Origin: Datnioides undecimradiatus
Lineage: Eukaryota; Chordata; Actinopteri; Lobotiformes; Datnioididae
Direction of reading: 5' to 3'
Length of the DNA stretch: 64,000 nucleotides
NCBI GenBank assembly: GCA_008933995.1
Contig: WARS01000034.1
Location: 5,052,207-5,116,206, forward strand
Part shown: positions 43,115-57,366 of the stretch, piece after piece
Numbering within the stretch: the stretch's first letter is position 1
Layout of the letters: every line of letters starts with the position of its first letter
Made by a program: the position numbers and the translations under genes
The notes under the pieces: model-generated
What the model was told of the DNA's origin: nothing
What the model saw: only the letters and a program-made list of their open reading frames with translations
Database searches by the model: none

Positions 43115-46100
43115 GTAGGGATCCCTGCAGGCTGTTAATTACCCAGCATGGACAGAGGGTTGAGAGTGTCCTCTAACTCAGTCCCATGTTCTCAAATAAT
43201 GTTTAACAAATGCATAAGCTCTTGGTCCGCCCTGTCCCTCCTGTCATTCACCTGTGACTTTTACCTGCATCGAGAGTTCTGCAGGCTTTCTCTAACACCT
43301 GTCTTTGAGATGAGGCTCTGGTGCAACATTGTGCTTCTGCTCAATAGATTTTGCCCCGACAACAAATCCAGACGGTTTAAACTGAATGAATGCATGGAGC
43401 TGAAATTCAGCCAACAGGCAGCCAACGATCAGCTGATTACGTTTCTGGTACTGACACCGTTACGTGATTTTTACTATTTGAATCATGGACAGATGTGATC
43501 CCATCCCGAGCCAGCTCATGTGCTAGTGTCACTCAGCAGAAGCTGTGGAGCACTGAGGTTCATTCTCACTCTGTCTGTTGGAGGCATCGTGGGGCTGTTG
43601 AGAAGTTGCTGTGGTGTCCGTGATTGTCTTTTTCGATGAATGAGTCCGTTCTTTCAAGCTTCTGTATAGGATCTGTAACACAACAGTCAGAAGTGAGACA
43701 TTCATTGAATCAGACCCGTGTTCCACAGTAGATTGCCCCTCATACAGCTAATTCCAGATAAATTGGCTCTACTCTTTACTCTCGCATGTTGGTTTTTGAT
43801 CCGATTCAGTAAATTTGTCGAAAAGGAAGAGGAAATGTTGCAGAGCCGGCGCAAAATGATTCTGAAGGTGAGCTCTGACGACAGGTTTGTTTCTAAGAGG
43901 CTCCAGCTGAGCAAAGGGTAATTTAACTCAGCAGGACAATGTGGCAGCACGTCTGCAGACGCGATCAGAGGACGAAATCTGCAAACACGATGAACGAACT
44001 AAGGCTTTTTTATCAGGGGCATCTTAACCTCACGTTGTCCAGCTGAAACCCACACTCAGCCGTGATCTACTGGGTGCCCGGCCAGCCCAGAAACACCAGT
44101 AAAAAGATCTAAACAAAGGCTTTTGCTGCGCTAATAGAACGGCAACGCCCAGCATGCATTACTTTATTCATTATTCCAACCATAGCACCTTGCATCTGAC
44201 CTGTCTGTCTGCTTTCACTCAACAGACCGCGCTGTCACACACAGGCGATGTCGCATTTACCTGCAACTTACATAAGATACAACGTGCAGCAGTGACGTGA
44301 AGGCGACGATTCAGCAACCTGTCGCATGCAAGCATTGTTTGAAAGGCGGGCTTTCAGAGGAGGCGGGGACAGGTTTTGTTCTCCGGGAACTGCGACTCCT
44401 CCACCTGATTGATTAATAAATCCAATTGTGCCAAACGGCCCCGTAATGAAAGGTGCATGACTTATCTTTTGAAGCCCGCGCTATGATAAACGAGATGGAA
44501 TAGAGATAATGTGATAGTCGGGGGGGGCTGGAGGCCATCCAGGCCGGCGGCACCAGTGGAATTTCGGCTTTCTCCCCATGTCTGATCCCACCCATGCCAC
44601 GGTCAGAGGACGCTATTGTGCGAGCTGCCGCGTATTTCAGACTCCTGCGATATGGAAAAAACTCCAAAATCACAAACAGGATTATTGAGTTACATTCAGC
44701 ATTCGGTTGACACTGAAGCTGCGGAGACACTTAACTTTCAATTCCTGGTGTCCAGGATTTTTGAGTGAAAGGGGGCGAGATGACGCATTAAACTGTTGTA
44801 AAATACATCTAAATCCACTTTCGGTAGTGAAAGTGAACTCCTTGTGTTTCATTAGAAATCCACCCGAAGATTTATGATCAAATGCCGCACAATCTGCACT
44901 TTCACATCCTGCACCTTCGAATGTGAAACCGCCGTCGTGGAAGTGCAAAACAGGCTTTTTATCGGTCCCCTGGTGCGCACATCGGACGGGATCATCAGCC
45001 TTATGTGAGGTCATCGTAGAGGAAACCAGTCTAGGTTTTGTTTCTCCAGCACTGATACTTAATTGTTTTAGCTCGGTTTCAGATCCCTAAACAGCTTATT
45101 TCAGGCTGGACTGAATAACGACATGTCAGACTGGGCTTAACATCTGTTACTTGATTTATCAGCTGTTTTAGATCACTGTGGCCGTAAATCATACATACTG
45201 TACATCATCTCAGATGAGAAGCGGCATTCCAGCATAATTTTGGGCATTTCTTTGGTGTGATCAAACCTAAAGTATCATTTTTTTTTAAAGGCAGTGTTGT
45301 ATGTGCGTGGGTAGGTGTGATAACTCTAAAATAAAAGAGGTGCATTGTGGGAATATGGCTATATCCAGCGTCCTGCGGGGCAAATTGGATCAGAATGTGG
45401 CTATAGTAAAGTCTCCATCATTCACTGGGACAGAGCACAGCCCTGTGTGACTTATGACTTTTCTTATTTCAGAAGGATCAGACCCCGGATTGTGTGTTTG
45501 TGTGCTTTTCAGCTGGACACACACACACACACATGCGCACTTTCCAAGTTAGTGTAATTAGCTGCAAGGGGGTTTGTGTCATAGCCCGGCCTCCACCCCT
45601 CTCTTCCTGTGATAAACACAGAGCAGACATGAAGTGAGATAAACAATCACACATTAACCAGAACAAATAAGCAGCTCCATTGAGGAGGAGGTGGAGGAGA
45701 GGCAGGCGGCTGAAACAAGCTCGCAGACGTGGTATGAAGCCGACTCCGACACGACGATGTCTCTTTTGGAGTTGATTCAAGAGGCCCAAGAGGTGCTGGG
45801 CCGCCTGCTTCACAATCTCTTCGTATCCATCAGCCTGCTGACCCGGCGCACACGCGGCAGGAGCCGAGGGCCGACCTGGAGGACAGGTTGGTGTTGCGTT
45901 TTCTGGGCGCTGCGTGTAAAAGCTCATGTGTGCTCGTCTGCGCCAACGGCCAACAGGAAGTCCACGCAGATGCGGTGTCCAGGTCTGTTGTGTCTGTTAC
46001 TTAAATCATCCCGCATGACAGGATGACAGGATATCCTGTCACCGCAGGGAGATTCCCCCCGCTGTGTTTTCCCTCCATTATTCAAACAGATTAGAACAAC

Positions 46101-48244
46101 CTCACTGCTCCGCTTCCTGCCGATGCTGCAGCACGTCTGCGGCCATTTACTGGAATTACTCTTATTGTGTCAAGCCAGATGAAATGATGTAGGAGTGCGT
46201 TTTCCTGCAACAACAGCAGAATAGTTTGATTCCAAGCGAAAGGGGAAGTTTATCGTCTTTATGTGAGATCAGCATCCCAGGATTGTCCCTCCTGTTGCAA
46301 AACAGCGAGTTGTTTCACTCGGGTTTTCCTCATGAACCTCGAAAGAGAATTGTATCACGTTTAATACGTTTGCGGTTTATTTCTCAATGGATTATGCCAA
46401 AATAACATTTAATTTATGAGCAGACTATACAGCAAAGCCAGTAAATACCAAACCAAAAGGAATATCATGGCTGTCCTGGTTTAGAAACCGAGTCCTCGAG
46501 GTTAAACATTATAAACTGATTTTATATGTAATGTTTTCAGCTGCCAGGCTCCACTGCTGACCCGAAGCCTCACGGCGTTGCATTCTGTTTGTACATGTGT
46601 ATAAGACAGCACTGGAGCTGTTTGGAGCTAAATCCACTCACTCCCTGACAGTCAGGAGGCCAGCATGAGCTCTGGCTGTTTATTATGCAGTGTAACTCCT
46701 TGAACGGTGTTCGACCTCGGTGACTGATTACCCGACGCAGCCCTTGTGAGTGGCTAATAGATAACTCACCCCTCGGCAGTGGACGTGTGTGTCCAGTTGT
46801 TGGACGGTGGAGGGGCAGATAAGACGGATCAGCAGGCAGTAAGTCCGGGAAACTGATCGGAAGCAGGTTTTTGTGTTCGGCATGTCGGCGAGCCTTTTCT
46901 GCGGCTGTCAGCCGGCGCGGAGGAAGCCGAACCACAGACACACGCAGACTTACAGACAAGGTGAGTCGTCTTAATGTGGAACATTCCGTCGTTCCACTTC
47001 TGGGATCCCGTTGAGCTATAACCACGCGATTCCACCGGCCACACTTTGCAACAGGGGTCATCCAGGGTTGCAGGGTAAGTCAGGTTTAGACTTTCAAAGA
47101 AGAAGCCGCATTGATTTTTAAAAAGTCCCACGTCGCTCACGCAGCACAGCCCAATCAATATTTGCCAACACGGGCAAGTCCGTCTCTTCTCGCAGGCCCG
47201 GGAACCAGACGGGTCGGAGAATTAATCCTGGTTTGTGGACATTAGCAGGGAGGTTGAATTTGCGTTTGAGCTTTCCTATCCAAACAACAAAATCCCTTCG
47301 GGGCGCTTTGTGTTTTTATTAAGACATCTGAGTCGCAACATGTCGCAGGTTCATACGCCTGAAATATTAGAGTTAAAGCAACACGACACACCGTCCCATA
47401 AAGCGGATGGGTGCTCCCAATAGTTCGTTCACCCCGTTCACACACACGACAGGGGCAGAGTATTAGAAAGACTGTCAGTTCAATGCCCTCCAGCACAACA
47501 CCACCACCCACCATGACATCAGTACTAACCATAAAGTGGAATATATGTCAGAGCTGTTGTAAAGGACCACATTAGGTCGTGCACGTTGACCTAATGAAGC
47601 GACCGGTGGCTGTGGGTCCGTGCTCTTCGGCGCTTTTGTCCTCAAATCTGCAGCTTGAAAAGGAATTTCAATCTGCAGGTTGTTTGACTCGTTCCCGTGC
47701 ACCGTCAGCGCGCCGACAGCAGACAGCATCTGCGGCAAACCTGCAGGAACTGCAAAATGAAAGACAAGTGATCACTTAAAACCCGACTGTGGATTATTTT
47801 TAGAAAAGGTGAGAACAAACTGCCCGAGGGAAGATCAGCACGTGTATATTCTTAGTCGCTCGCTCAGTCAGATGTAGGTATGCAGATTTCCACAGCAGGA
47901 AGGAGGGGCCGAGGCAAAGAGGAGTGGTGTAATCACTGAAGAAACTTTTGACAGGTGTGTGCGAGAGAGTGTGTCAGAAGGAGGGAGAGAGACTGACGGG
48001 GAGGGTTTGGAAAGTACAAATGAGGAGAGAGCAGGATGAGGCGGGCGATACTCTTCTCGGTACCTGCGGGTACGGAGGCGGTGAGGGGGGGCCAGGAGAG
48101 CGGACGGCGGGGCGGGATGGAGCAGCGCGCGGGGAAGTGGAAGCGTGGAGGAGAGTGGTTTGTCTGCATCTCCCTGGAAGAGATGGAGAGCTACTACAGA
48201 TACACCCAGTGCTGTCTGCAGCTGCAGAGTGAGTTTCGCAAGGA

Positions 48245-48275
<31 letters not shown>

Positions 48276-51200
48276 TGTGTCCGTGTTGGGATGGAAACTC
48301 TGACTTGAGTAATGTGCATAATCTGCAAATGCTTCTTCCCTGAACTGAGCTCGCTCGCCGCACGATGATGCCAGTTCCTATTGGTTTCCTCAAAAACCAA
48401 TAAAGCGAAGCTGCCGTTCACTCTTCCAGTCGCCATCGGCCGTGCACGGGTGTTCGTTCTTCCAGCTGTGGGGCCCGCAGATGTGAAGGCGCGCACCTAA
48501 AGCTGCAGAAGGAACTGCCGTTACATGCCTCCCATGGCCCATCGCAGGAGACCAAAGTGCATGTGGGGAACAGAGCGATATAACATATTACTACATCCTT
48601 ATTTACTCAAGGTGGTTCAATAAAAGGTGTAATTAACTGTCGGCTTGTGTGTGAGTGCGGTGACAGAGAAAGGAGGTGTGTGTGTGTGTGTGTGTGTGTG
48701 TGTTAACAAAAGGCTGCTGAGTATTTGTACGCCATCGATCACGCAGACTCCCGGGTGTCGGTGTACGTGCGAGGACCGGGGGTTCCATGCGTGCCGGATG
48801 GTTTTTCAGGTTTCAGGTGCCTGTCGGTGACGGTCCGGGTCTATTTTGGTCCCAGCTCCCCGTGGGCTTTGGTCCGTATTTAGAGCCGATGTGCGTATTT
48901 TTAGCAAGAGCTATTCTACAAAGGCGGCGTCACGGAGACAGGTGCTGTGTTTTGCGCCCCTTCATCTTATTTTCCTCCTCACTCTTTGTGTATCAGCTCA
49001 TAGCTCCTTTCCAGGTTTGTCTGGAGACTAAAATGCTAATATTAAGACAAAAATCTAATATGATTTTATCCGTTTAAGCACAGTTATTGATCAAAAAGTG
49101 TTTGCTTGTATTTTGTCAAAATCGCGTGGTCTTATCATGGTCAGCTGTCGGAACGGTCACACCCTGATAGTGACCCGTGGTGGCAGATGATATTCGTCCC
49201 TCCGTTGCAAAACTTCCTTTTTCTTGACAATTCACGTGATGTCGCAATCTGGTTCCCATGATTTTAGCTGTCTGTCCCATGATATCTCCCCGTCCCTGTG
49301 ACATCTTTGGCGCCAGCTGACGTTTTAGGCCAAAGCCACCGGGTCGTCACTCTAGGCTGGCGGCGTGAGTGACCCCAGCCTCTCCTGCTGCGCGCGTAGG
49401 AGGTTGCGGGCCAGAGTGCAGTAATCGAGCGCACTGCAACGACCGCAGCATCAGACTTGAGTCTAACTTAAAACAGGCAACGCAGTTCAGATTAAATCGA
49501 CATTGATCCGGCGTTATGGCTCAAGACGTGTGCGTGTGATTTGATGCCAACATCGCGCGCCTGCTGTCACTTACACCCACGCTCCTATTCTGAGTCGGCT
49601 TTATTGGAGGGCCATGCCGGATTTGAGCCTCCGTCGCAGGACTGCATCCTCCTTAGACACACATCCATCAGCTGGTCTGTGATGTAATCCCAGCGTCCCG
49701 GCAGCACTGAATTTATTTTACCGGGTTTTACTCGAACATGTGGGTGTCAGCTCTCCGACTGTCAACACGGTCTTGGCACTCATCATCAGCATCATCAGCT
49801 TGAGTTTGATTGACTGTTTGGCTGATTTATGGCTATTTGAGCTTCCTTTAACAAGCCAGTTATCCAAAGTTGATGGTTACTGCATGTATGTATCTCATAA
49901 AGGTCAGATTACAAGCACACAGGGATGATTTCTACTGTTGCATGATGGGAAACCCTTCAAAAGCTGCTGAAACGTGAATCCTTTTGACTGAAAATTGTCC
50001 CAGTGCCCGCTGATCTGCGGGGCGAACTACGCGTCATCTTGCGCGTCTTCACGTCACAGCAGTCGCTTTTTATTGGTGAGTGCAGATCACGTAACCCCCC
50101 GAGAGGGGCGCTCTGCGGTCAATTAGCGGGTTCTCTGGACGTGCTCTACATCTATGGCCCCGGTCAGCTAGTTAGTTTTAATCAGCTGGAATGATGCACA
50201 GTTGATGAGTATATGCTGTTGCAGCGTTGACGCAACCTGCCCTCTTGCTCACTCTTTGTTTTGCTCCCCCCGCGTATCCTCCACCGCTTGCTTCGGCCTG
50301 CAGGTCACTTCTCAATTGGTGTCTTCCTGTTTGTGCCGTGGCCGGCCAATAGCGTTTGATCGCGGAGCGGAAGGACTCAATATTGTTTCGTCGGACACGC
50401 GTGCATGTGTGTAGTCTGCAACACATCCCTCATACACACACACACACATATAGAGGCACAAACAGGTCTCCTTTACATCCCGTAGGCCCACACACTGCAG
50501 TCTGCTCTGCATCCCACAGATGCTCGCTCGCCCGTCATGATCTATTTTGAAGCCAAAGCAGAATTTAAAAGGCTTTTGTCATATGAACTGATGCACACAC
50601 AACTCTTTACTGTCCTTTCTGTTCATTCCAGTTCTTTGTCGGCCTTTATCCACAGGTCGAGTTAAACCAACGAGGTCCTGCAAATGACCTGACGTCCCCC
50701 CTTTTCTTTAATTCAAGCCGCTGCATCACGATGGCTTTCATACGGTTTGAAGCTCACGTCATAAACCGTAATACTTGACGTTCCAAAGTAATTTGCTCTT
50801 TGTGGGCGGAGCTTTCAGTCAGCCACTGGTTGGCGAAACCGCTCTCTGTCACTGCCGCTGGAGGATAAACGGGCAGGAGCAGGAAACGAACCATTATAAA
50901 ACCCTCCGCCGTTTCCTGTCTCACAGCCAACGTGCTCTATCACCTCAATCTGACATTAGGTAAACACACGCGCACGCACACACGCACACCGCTCTAACAG
51001 ACCTCCGCTGGTTACAGTCACATCTTTTTTAAATCCTGTCGTCTCTGACTCACTTGAATCCCTTCATTTATTGATAATCTTATCTCAGACTAGACTGAGC
51101 TTCGGCTCTGATTTAGCCTTAATCCCACACATCCATTGTTCCTCATCTCCTCGAGCCTGATCTCAGCCGTTGTATGAGTTCGGCCACCTTTACTTTATGG

Positions 51201-54200
51201 TTTTACTATATTTTGTCCGTATTTTAGGAAACGCCGACCGCCTGATGATGAAAGCATCTCTAATTTGTTCGGAGATTAAACATCTCATCTTAAAAAACCC
51301 ATCGGTGACTAAACGGATGGGCTGATCTTCATTCCTCCCCCTCTGTAGCCAGATGCCGATGTTCACTTTGTTCATCCGGGTCGTCATGTGATCATCTTTC
51401 CAAGTAAAACCAGCGGGGGAGCTGATGAAATGACTCCGTTGTGCGCTTATGGTTGACACCGCGTGGATGGGGATTCATGTGACAGCTCAGATGGATGGAG
51501 CGAGGGGCGTTGCTGCGTGTGTGTGTGCATGTGCGTGCACGCTCCTGCAAGTGATCGTGGATTATCCCCTCAGTGCTGGTCAGCAGTGTCACAGGAGGAG
51601 GTCTGAGGACAAGTCCGATTCTCCTCGATCGGCCTCTTTCTCAGGTGACTCCGACAAGGTGAGGGAGATGCTATGTGTCATAAACGAAACGAAGGAAGAT
51701 GGCAGTTTTCCCGTCGTCTCAGAGAAGTCCCTCCCCTGAGCAGGCAAAGGTCAGCGCAGCTCTGCAGAGACAACGATGCACCAACTGTTTCGCGACCTTC
51801 AAGCTACGCATTACACTGTTTTACACCTAAGCGTGTTCAATAAACTCAGCGACACAACTTCTAAACGTCATCATGGGTTTGAAAAGTGAGACCGCTGGCC
51901 TCATGATTCAGTTTCCCAGCCGTTTGTTGCCATCGGTCACTGTATTCCTTGTTTACGCGAGACCACGGGACGGCAGTTTGGAGATGTGTGTTTTCCCCTC
52001 AGCAGGGCCGCATTGTATGGGCCAAGCTCCTGAGGGTCTATTCACCAGCTTCCACCCGTCCGACTGCTCGCTGTCACTGTGTGTGGCACGCTGGATCCCC
52101 CTGCTGTCTTCGCTGGCATTGTGTGTGTTGGTGTTACGGAGTGTGAGAAAAAAGGAGGAGGCCTCTGCTCCCTCCGGTACAAACACAGTCTTCAAATCAA
52201 GTTTACTTCACGTTAATCTAACATTTATTTCACGTTTCTGCACAACTTACACACCCACGCCCCAGAGTTTTATGCTTTCTGTCAGAATGCATGTCTGCTC
52301 GTGGATTCCCAGCATTCTGCACGGAGGGCCGGATCGGACGGCGACGTCCACCATAAAAACCGTCAACACGCTTTTAAAAGCGGATTAGTATCGGCCAACG
52401 GATCCTTTCCGTCTCAGCTAATTTAGACCATATTTCAAACTGTGTAATGGACCCTACAAAGCAGCGTATTCATGCAGTAATCTGATTCATCAACTAAATG
52501 CAATCGAACCACCCCGGGGGGACAGATCACACACAAGAGCTATGATAGTGATAATGGTTATTATCACTTCTCATGTTGTTGGAAGTCACCTCAGATGTTT
52601 TTATTTATTTTTTTGTGTATTGTTGTTGTTGTTTTTTTTTTTTAGACACTTCCACAGTCTGTCGCATTCCAGTTTTCTCTCTATCCATCAGTGACAACAG
52701 TGTGAAATGTGAAACTGGGGGGGCGGATCGTCTGAAACTCCGCCTGCTGGCTGGCACAAATGAGGATTGGGGGGGAGGGGGTGTGTGTGTGTGTGAGTGA
52801 GTGTGTGTGGGCTGCGCTGTGCAGTGACAGCTCAGTAAGCGGCTGAAGCGCTCGGCTGCGGCGGAATGGACCGACTGAACTTCCACCGCGACGCGCTCTG
52901 ACAGAATATGTAGCTGTGTGTTTTAACAGTGTGTGTGCGTGTGTGTGTGTGCGTGCATGTGTGTATCCGGGGGGGGGGCATACATGTACCGGCAACACAA
53001 TGGCTCTGAACCGAGTCTCTCAACTCTGCCACGATATCACCAGGCTGTGGCTGCAACTGAAGATGATGACAGGTAGAGTGCGTGCATGTGTGTGAGTCTC
53101 TGAGAGGGGAACAACAAGCCTGTGCGTGTCCGCGTGTGTCGTTTGCTGATCACTTATTGTGTGTGTGCTAAGTTTTATATTGAGAGATAAGGCTGTGAGA
53201 ACTCTGCAGGTGCTCTCCTTGTGTGCGTGTGTGCGTCCCGGGTCCAGCTGTAACCGCACGCAGAAGCCTGCAAACTCCTGCTTGTTGTTGCTGGAATAAA
53301 CTCCCCTATTTGTCTATTTGGAGCTTTATAAGTAGAGGCTTTAACAATGCAGAGTTTGTACCAGGCAGCGCTAGAGGGGGGGTGGGGGGTGGGGGTCTGT
53401 GAGGGTTCATCCTCTCTGACTTCTAAATGTGTCCACTAAATAACAATGCAGTTTGTTCATTAGACAGAGTTCAGCGCAAACTGTGTCCATTCAGCGTGCT
53501 CCATGTGATCACCTTACTGCTGCTTTTAGTGAGTCAATCCTCACAGCAGTCCCTTTGGGTTGTGAATAGGGTTTTGAAATTGCGATTAAAGCGGCGAAAT
53601 CGCTTTCAACGGCGCATGGTGTTACATGCGCAGTGCGACGTCGTTCCACAAAAGCTGCGCGTCTGAAACGGGGGAAGCTTGCTTTTCCTAGAGTTTTATG
53701 CACCTGGATCCTGATTGGCTGGAAGGTGCAGGTTTATTACCTAAGGAACCGCAGCCCAACTGTAAAGCGGAGCCAGAACTTGTTCACATTTTACAGCCAA
53801 TCCCAGATATAATGGTTTTAGCATGCACGTTGCAAAATGAGCTATTAGAAAACTACAGTGTGGAAATGCATTTAGTGCAAAAATTGCATAGTTCGTCCGC
53901 AGAGAGTCTGATTCTCAGCAGTAAAATCCCTCTTGGTGTATGTCTTGGCTGTCGTTTTGTGAAAAATCATTTATGGGATCTCAATATAGTGTTAATATTG
54001 AGGTTGAGCATCATGAGTCATCCTCTGAGGAACACGAATAAACCTGGAAAACGCTGCATCTGGCCCGTAGCTGTAAATAAATAACACACTGGGCTAAGTG
54101 TTGGACCGGGCCAACGTGTTCACTGCGCGACTAACTTCCTGTTCATAAATAGATATTAAAGGTGATTCATAAACGGTGATGATGAACGAGCTTAATATAT

Positions 54201-57200
54201 AAACATGACCTGATCTCATTGATTCTGTCTCGCTGCCCTGAGATGCTTCTCCCTGCTGCAGGCACTATTATCCATCAGACGGTTGCATAACTCAATCCAG
54301 AGTGGAGTTTTGTCCTCAGGTCCCGGCTGTGCGTCAGAGTGAGCCGTATTTTAAACGCGAGGTCTGTCCGTCCATCGGTACAGTTCGCGGCGGCGCACGC
54401 TGGTGGCATGTTAATCACGTTCGTCCCCATTAACGCTGTGCGTTTCCTCTTGTCAGTTGGGAGCAACGCTGGGACAAAACCCTTTTGAGAGTTTGAATGT
54501 CAACATCTCCTCCCCCTTATTTCCACTCTCAGCTGTGTGTGTGTGTGTGTGTGTGTGTATTCATTGGTCCATCTCTTTCATTCCGTTCCGTTGTTTGTTC
54601 TGATCCGCGATGGCAGACCTGCAAACCGCAGCGCTGATGATAATCCGCTGAGATATTAATGCTTTTCTTGGCCCTCCGCAGGCTTTTCCAGGTGTGGGTG
54701 CAGGGCGGCGCGCTTTGTTTTCGTGTTGCTATGCAGAGTCGGTGTTTGCTCTGCTGGCAGATGGGCCGTGGTTAGCTCTTGAGTTGAGTCTATGCACACA
54801 CACAGACTGTTCAGTATCACGGTATCGACCTTACCTGGTGTTTCCCTTTGGGTCAGGTCAAGATTAGAAGTTGACAAGCCTCAGCTAAGCTCCCATAAGG
54901 CAATCTGTGTGTGTGTGTGTGTGTCTGAGAAGTTAACAATTAACAATTAGCATTTACCTGTTCGCATTGGTTTCGGAGCAGCAGCAGCTGTTGTGATGTA
55001 CAGTCACTTCACTCTGTCCTCAAGGGCCACTCACGGCAATCGGTTACAAACTGCCCAGAGAAAAGCAAGAGGGAGTAATCAATGGACTCGATGTGGAGAG
55101 CTAACTCGGATTAAGTGGATGGGATGAATCTTTAATGATCCCTGTGGGTGGCTAGGAACAAGACACAACAAATCGAACGTATTGATCTTTTTAAAGAGGC
55201 GGCATACTCGTGCTAATATGCAGCTCTGTAACCTGCAAATGCATTTCCTGGATGCACTCTCACATGTGTCTCAATGGTTGCTGTTTAAAGTTAAGCGTCA
55301 ATAAGCGTCCTACTCTTCCAGTGAGATCCTCCATGTCTACACCCAGTAATATGAACTTGAACTACGACACATGCATTCATTGTGCATTGTCCTGGGATGA
55401 AGGGACATAAACACACCTCATAACTGAGTTGAAATGAACTCTAATAAAAGCCCGCACGTCTCAGCCCGGGGCCAGCGGGGGCTTTCATCGTGCCCTACAT
55501 GTAAGCTTTGAAGAGCGGGATCGCTTTCTGTTGAGGATCGCTGACCTTTTGATCACGACCTACTCAGCTTCGCCGCAGATACAAAGGCATATCAGGTGAT
55601 TAGGTTCCCATATTGGTCTGTTTGTGACCAAATTAAAGGTGTATTCACCTCCTGGAATATTGTATTTAGGGCTTGCAAGCGCTCTGCACAAAGCAGCGTA
55701 ACATTATGGGAAAACGCAGTGACAAAAAGCTGCGTTTGGATTCTGGGACGACATTCGTTAATGATTGTGAGAATCACAAATCCAAAAGTTAGTGTGGTAA
55801 GTCACTCCTACCCACCGGCCCCGAAACACCCTTAAGTAAACGCAGCGCTCCCTCGGTGACCTTTAAGCCTCGGAGAAGATACGCTTTGCCTGCGCTTCAT
55901 GATGTCACTGTGCGAAAGAGGGGTGTTGAGTTATGCCTCCGGCTGCAGGTTTCTTTCAGGGCAAGTAAAAACACAGCACTCCTGGATTCTTTGCTTACCC
56001 TCTGTCATTTTCCTTTTCTCCCACCCTCCCCGTCCTTCTCAGTTTTCATGTTCGTCTTTGTTCTGCGGAGTGTAATGATGGGTAGCTATGGCCAGGGGCG
56101 GCTGAGCTCAGGAAGGGAGGAGGACCCGGACTGCGCAAGACTGCGAGTGTGTAGTTTAGGGAGTTGCGCCACGGATGCCTCAACGACTTGCAGTGTGAAT
56201 TTCAATAAATTTCCATGAGGCTGTGCATGCTCGGAGCACGGAGGCACCCTGGCATGGATAGAGTTGGTGCAGAAAGGGCCGCCGGGCCAATCAGATTTGA
56301 TCAAAAACTGACAACAAAGCAAAATCATTGGTGTCTGGCTCTTGGATTGCTCCACGGTAACATTTTGACTTTAAGGTCAAAATCCCAGACGATGGAATCT
56401 CAACCAATTGTTGGAATTTGCAGTTTGCCCAAGCGCTGGACAGCATCCCGGTTCCTCTGAGCGGTTGCATGCCTGCGTGTGTTGTGACGGCATCGTAGAC
56501 CGCAGACGGGGGGGGACAGTAGCGTGTTGTTTTGCTGAAACGATGATGATGCCACCATCTATTCAGTAGACCGGGGCTCACTGCCAGCAATGGAGTCAGG
56601 CCTGTTGCCATTGTTCTGGTTCTGGATCTCAAACGGTTGCAGAACGGAGGCGGAGCACTTCGCTTTCAGCTTCTCTGGCCTTACCAAGACACACATGTAG
56701 GATCAAACTGCACTCGTGCAGGCTTTCATATCTGCATGTTTAGGTGCAGGTAAGCGTGAACTGAATGTGGGATCTGCTCAGTGACCCCTGGGTGTCCCCG
56801 ATCGCGCGCTGAAAGCTGAAGAACCCAAACAATCAGAATTGACTTCACGTGACCGCCAGAGATAATTTAATGTTTGTCTGGCCGCTGATTCTCCTGATCC
56901 ACACTAATTCAAGCTCTGGGTTTAGGTACGGGCACCACACACACACACCCCCACACACATACAGACATGCACATGCACATTCCAGGCCACTGTTGTCCCT
57001 GTGACCCAGTTGTTTGGCATGGTGTGTGTGCGTCTGCCGGTCCCGTGTGTGTGTGTGTGTGTTAGATACCCCACGGCAGTGACAGATGGGGCTTTGGTAA
57101 ACCCTGACTATAATGCCAGATAACAGAGCCTGGATTCCCTCACACAAGTGCACATACGCACACACAAACAAACACACACACAGACACACACACACAGCTG

Positions 57201-57323
57201 CAGAGCTGCTGGCAAATCCCTGCTTCTCTACATGCAAATACACACAACACAACTGACCGTGCCTCCGCTGGCATTCGATACCAACGCAGCAACTTTTAAC
57301 CCACTTGGCCACACCCTCACCAG

Positions 57324-57366
<43 letters not shown>

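Noticed and set aside
44413..45014. Two overlapping minus-strand frames of about 105-110 codons
   Set aside because: No similarity, no splice logic and no promoter signal; such lengths occur by chance.
50003..50194. Open frame with a good GTGAGT donor near 50074, tested as a further MCF2-like first exon
   Set aside because: The donor phase fits, but there is no ATG in frame after the last upstream stop, so it cannot be a coding first exon; at most it is untranslated.
51449..51739. 96-codon plus-strand frame with an AAG/GTGAGG donor
   Set aside because: The donor is in phase 0 and cannot join exon 62593. No domain is recognisable.
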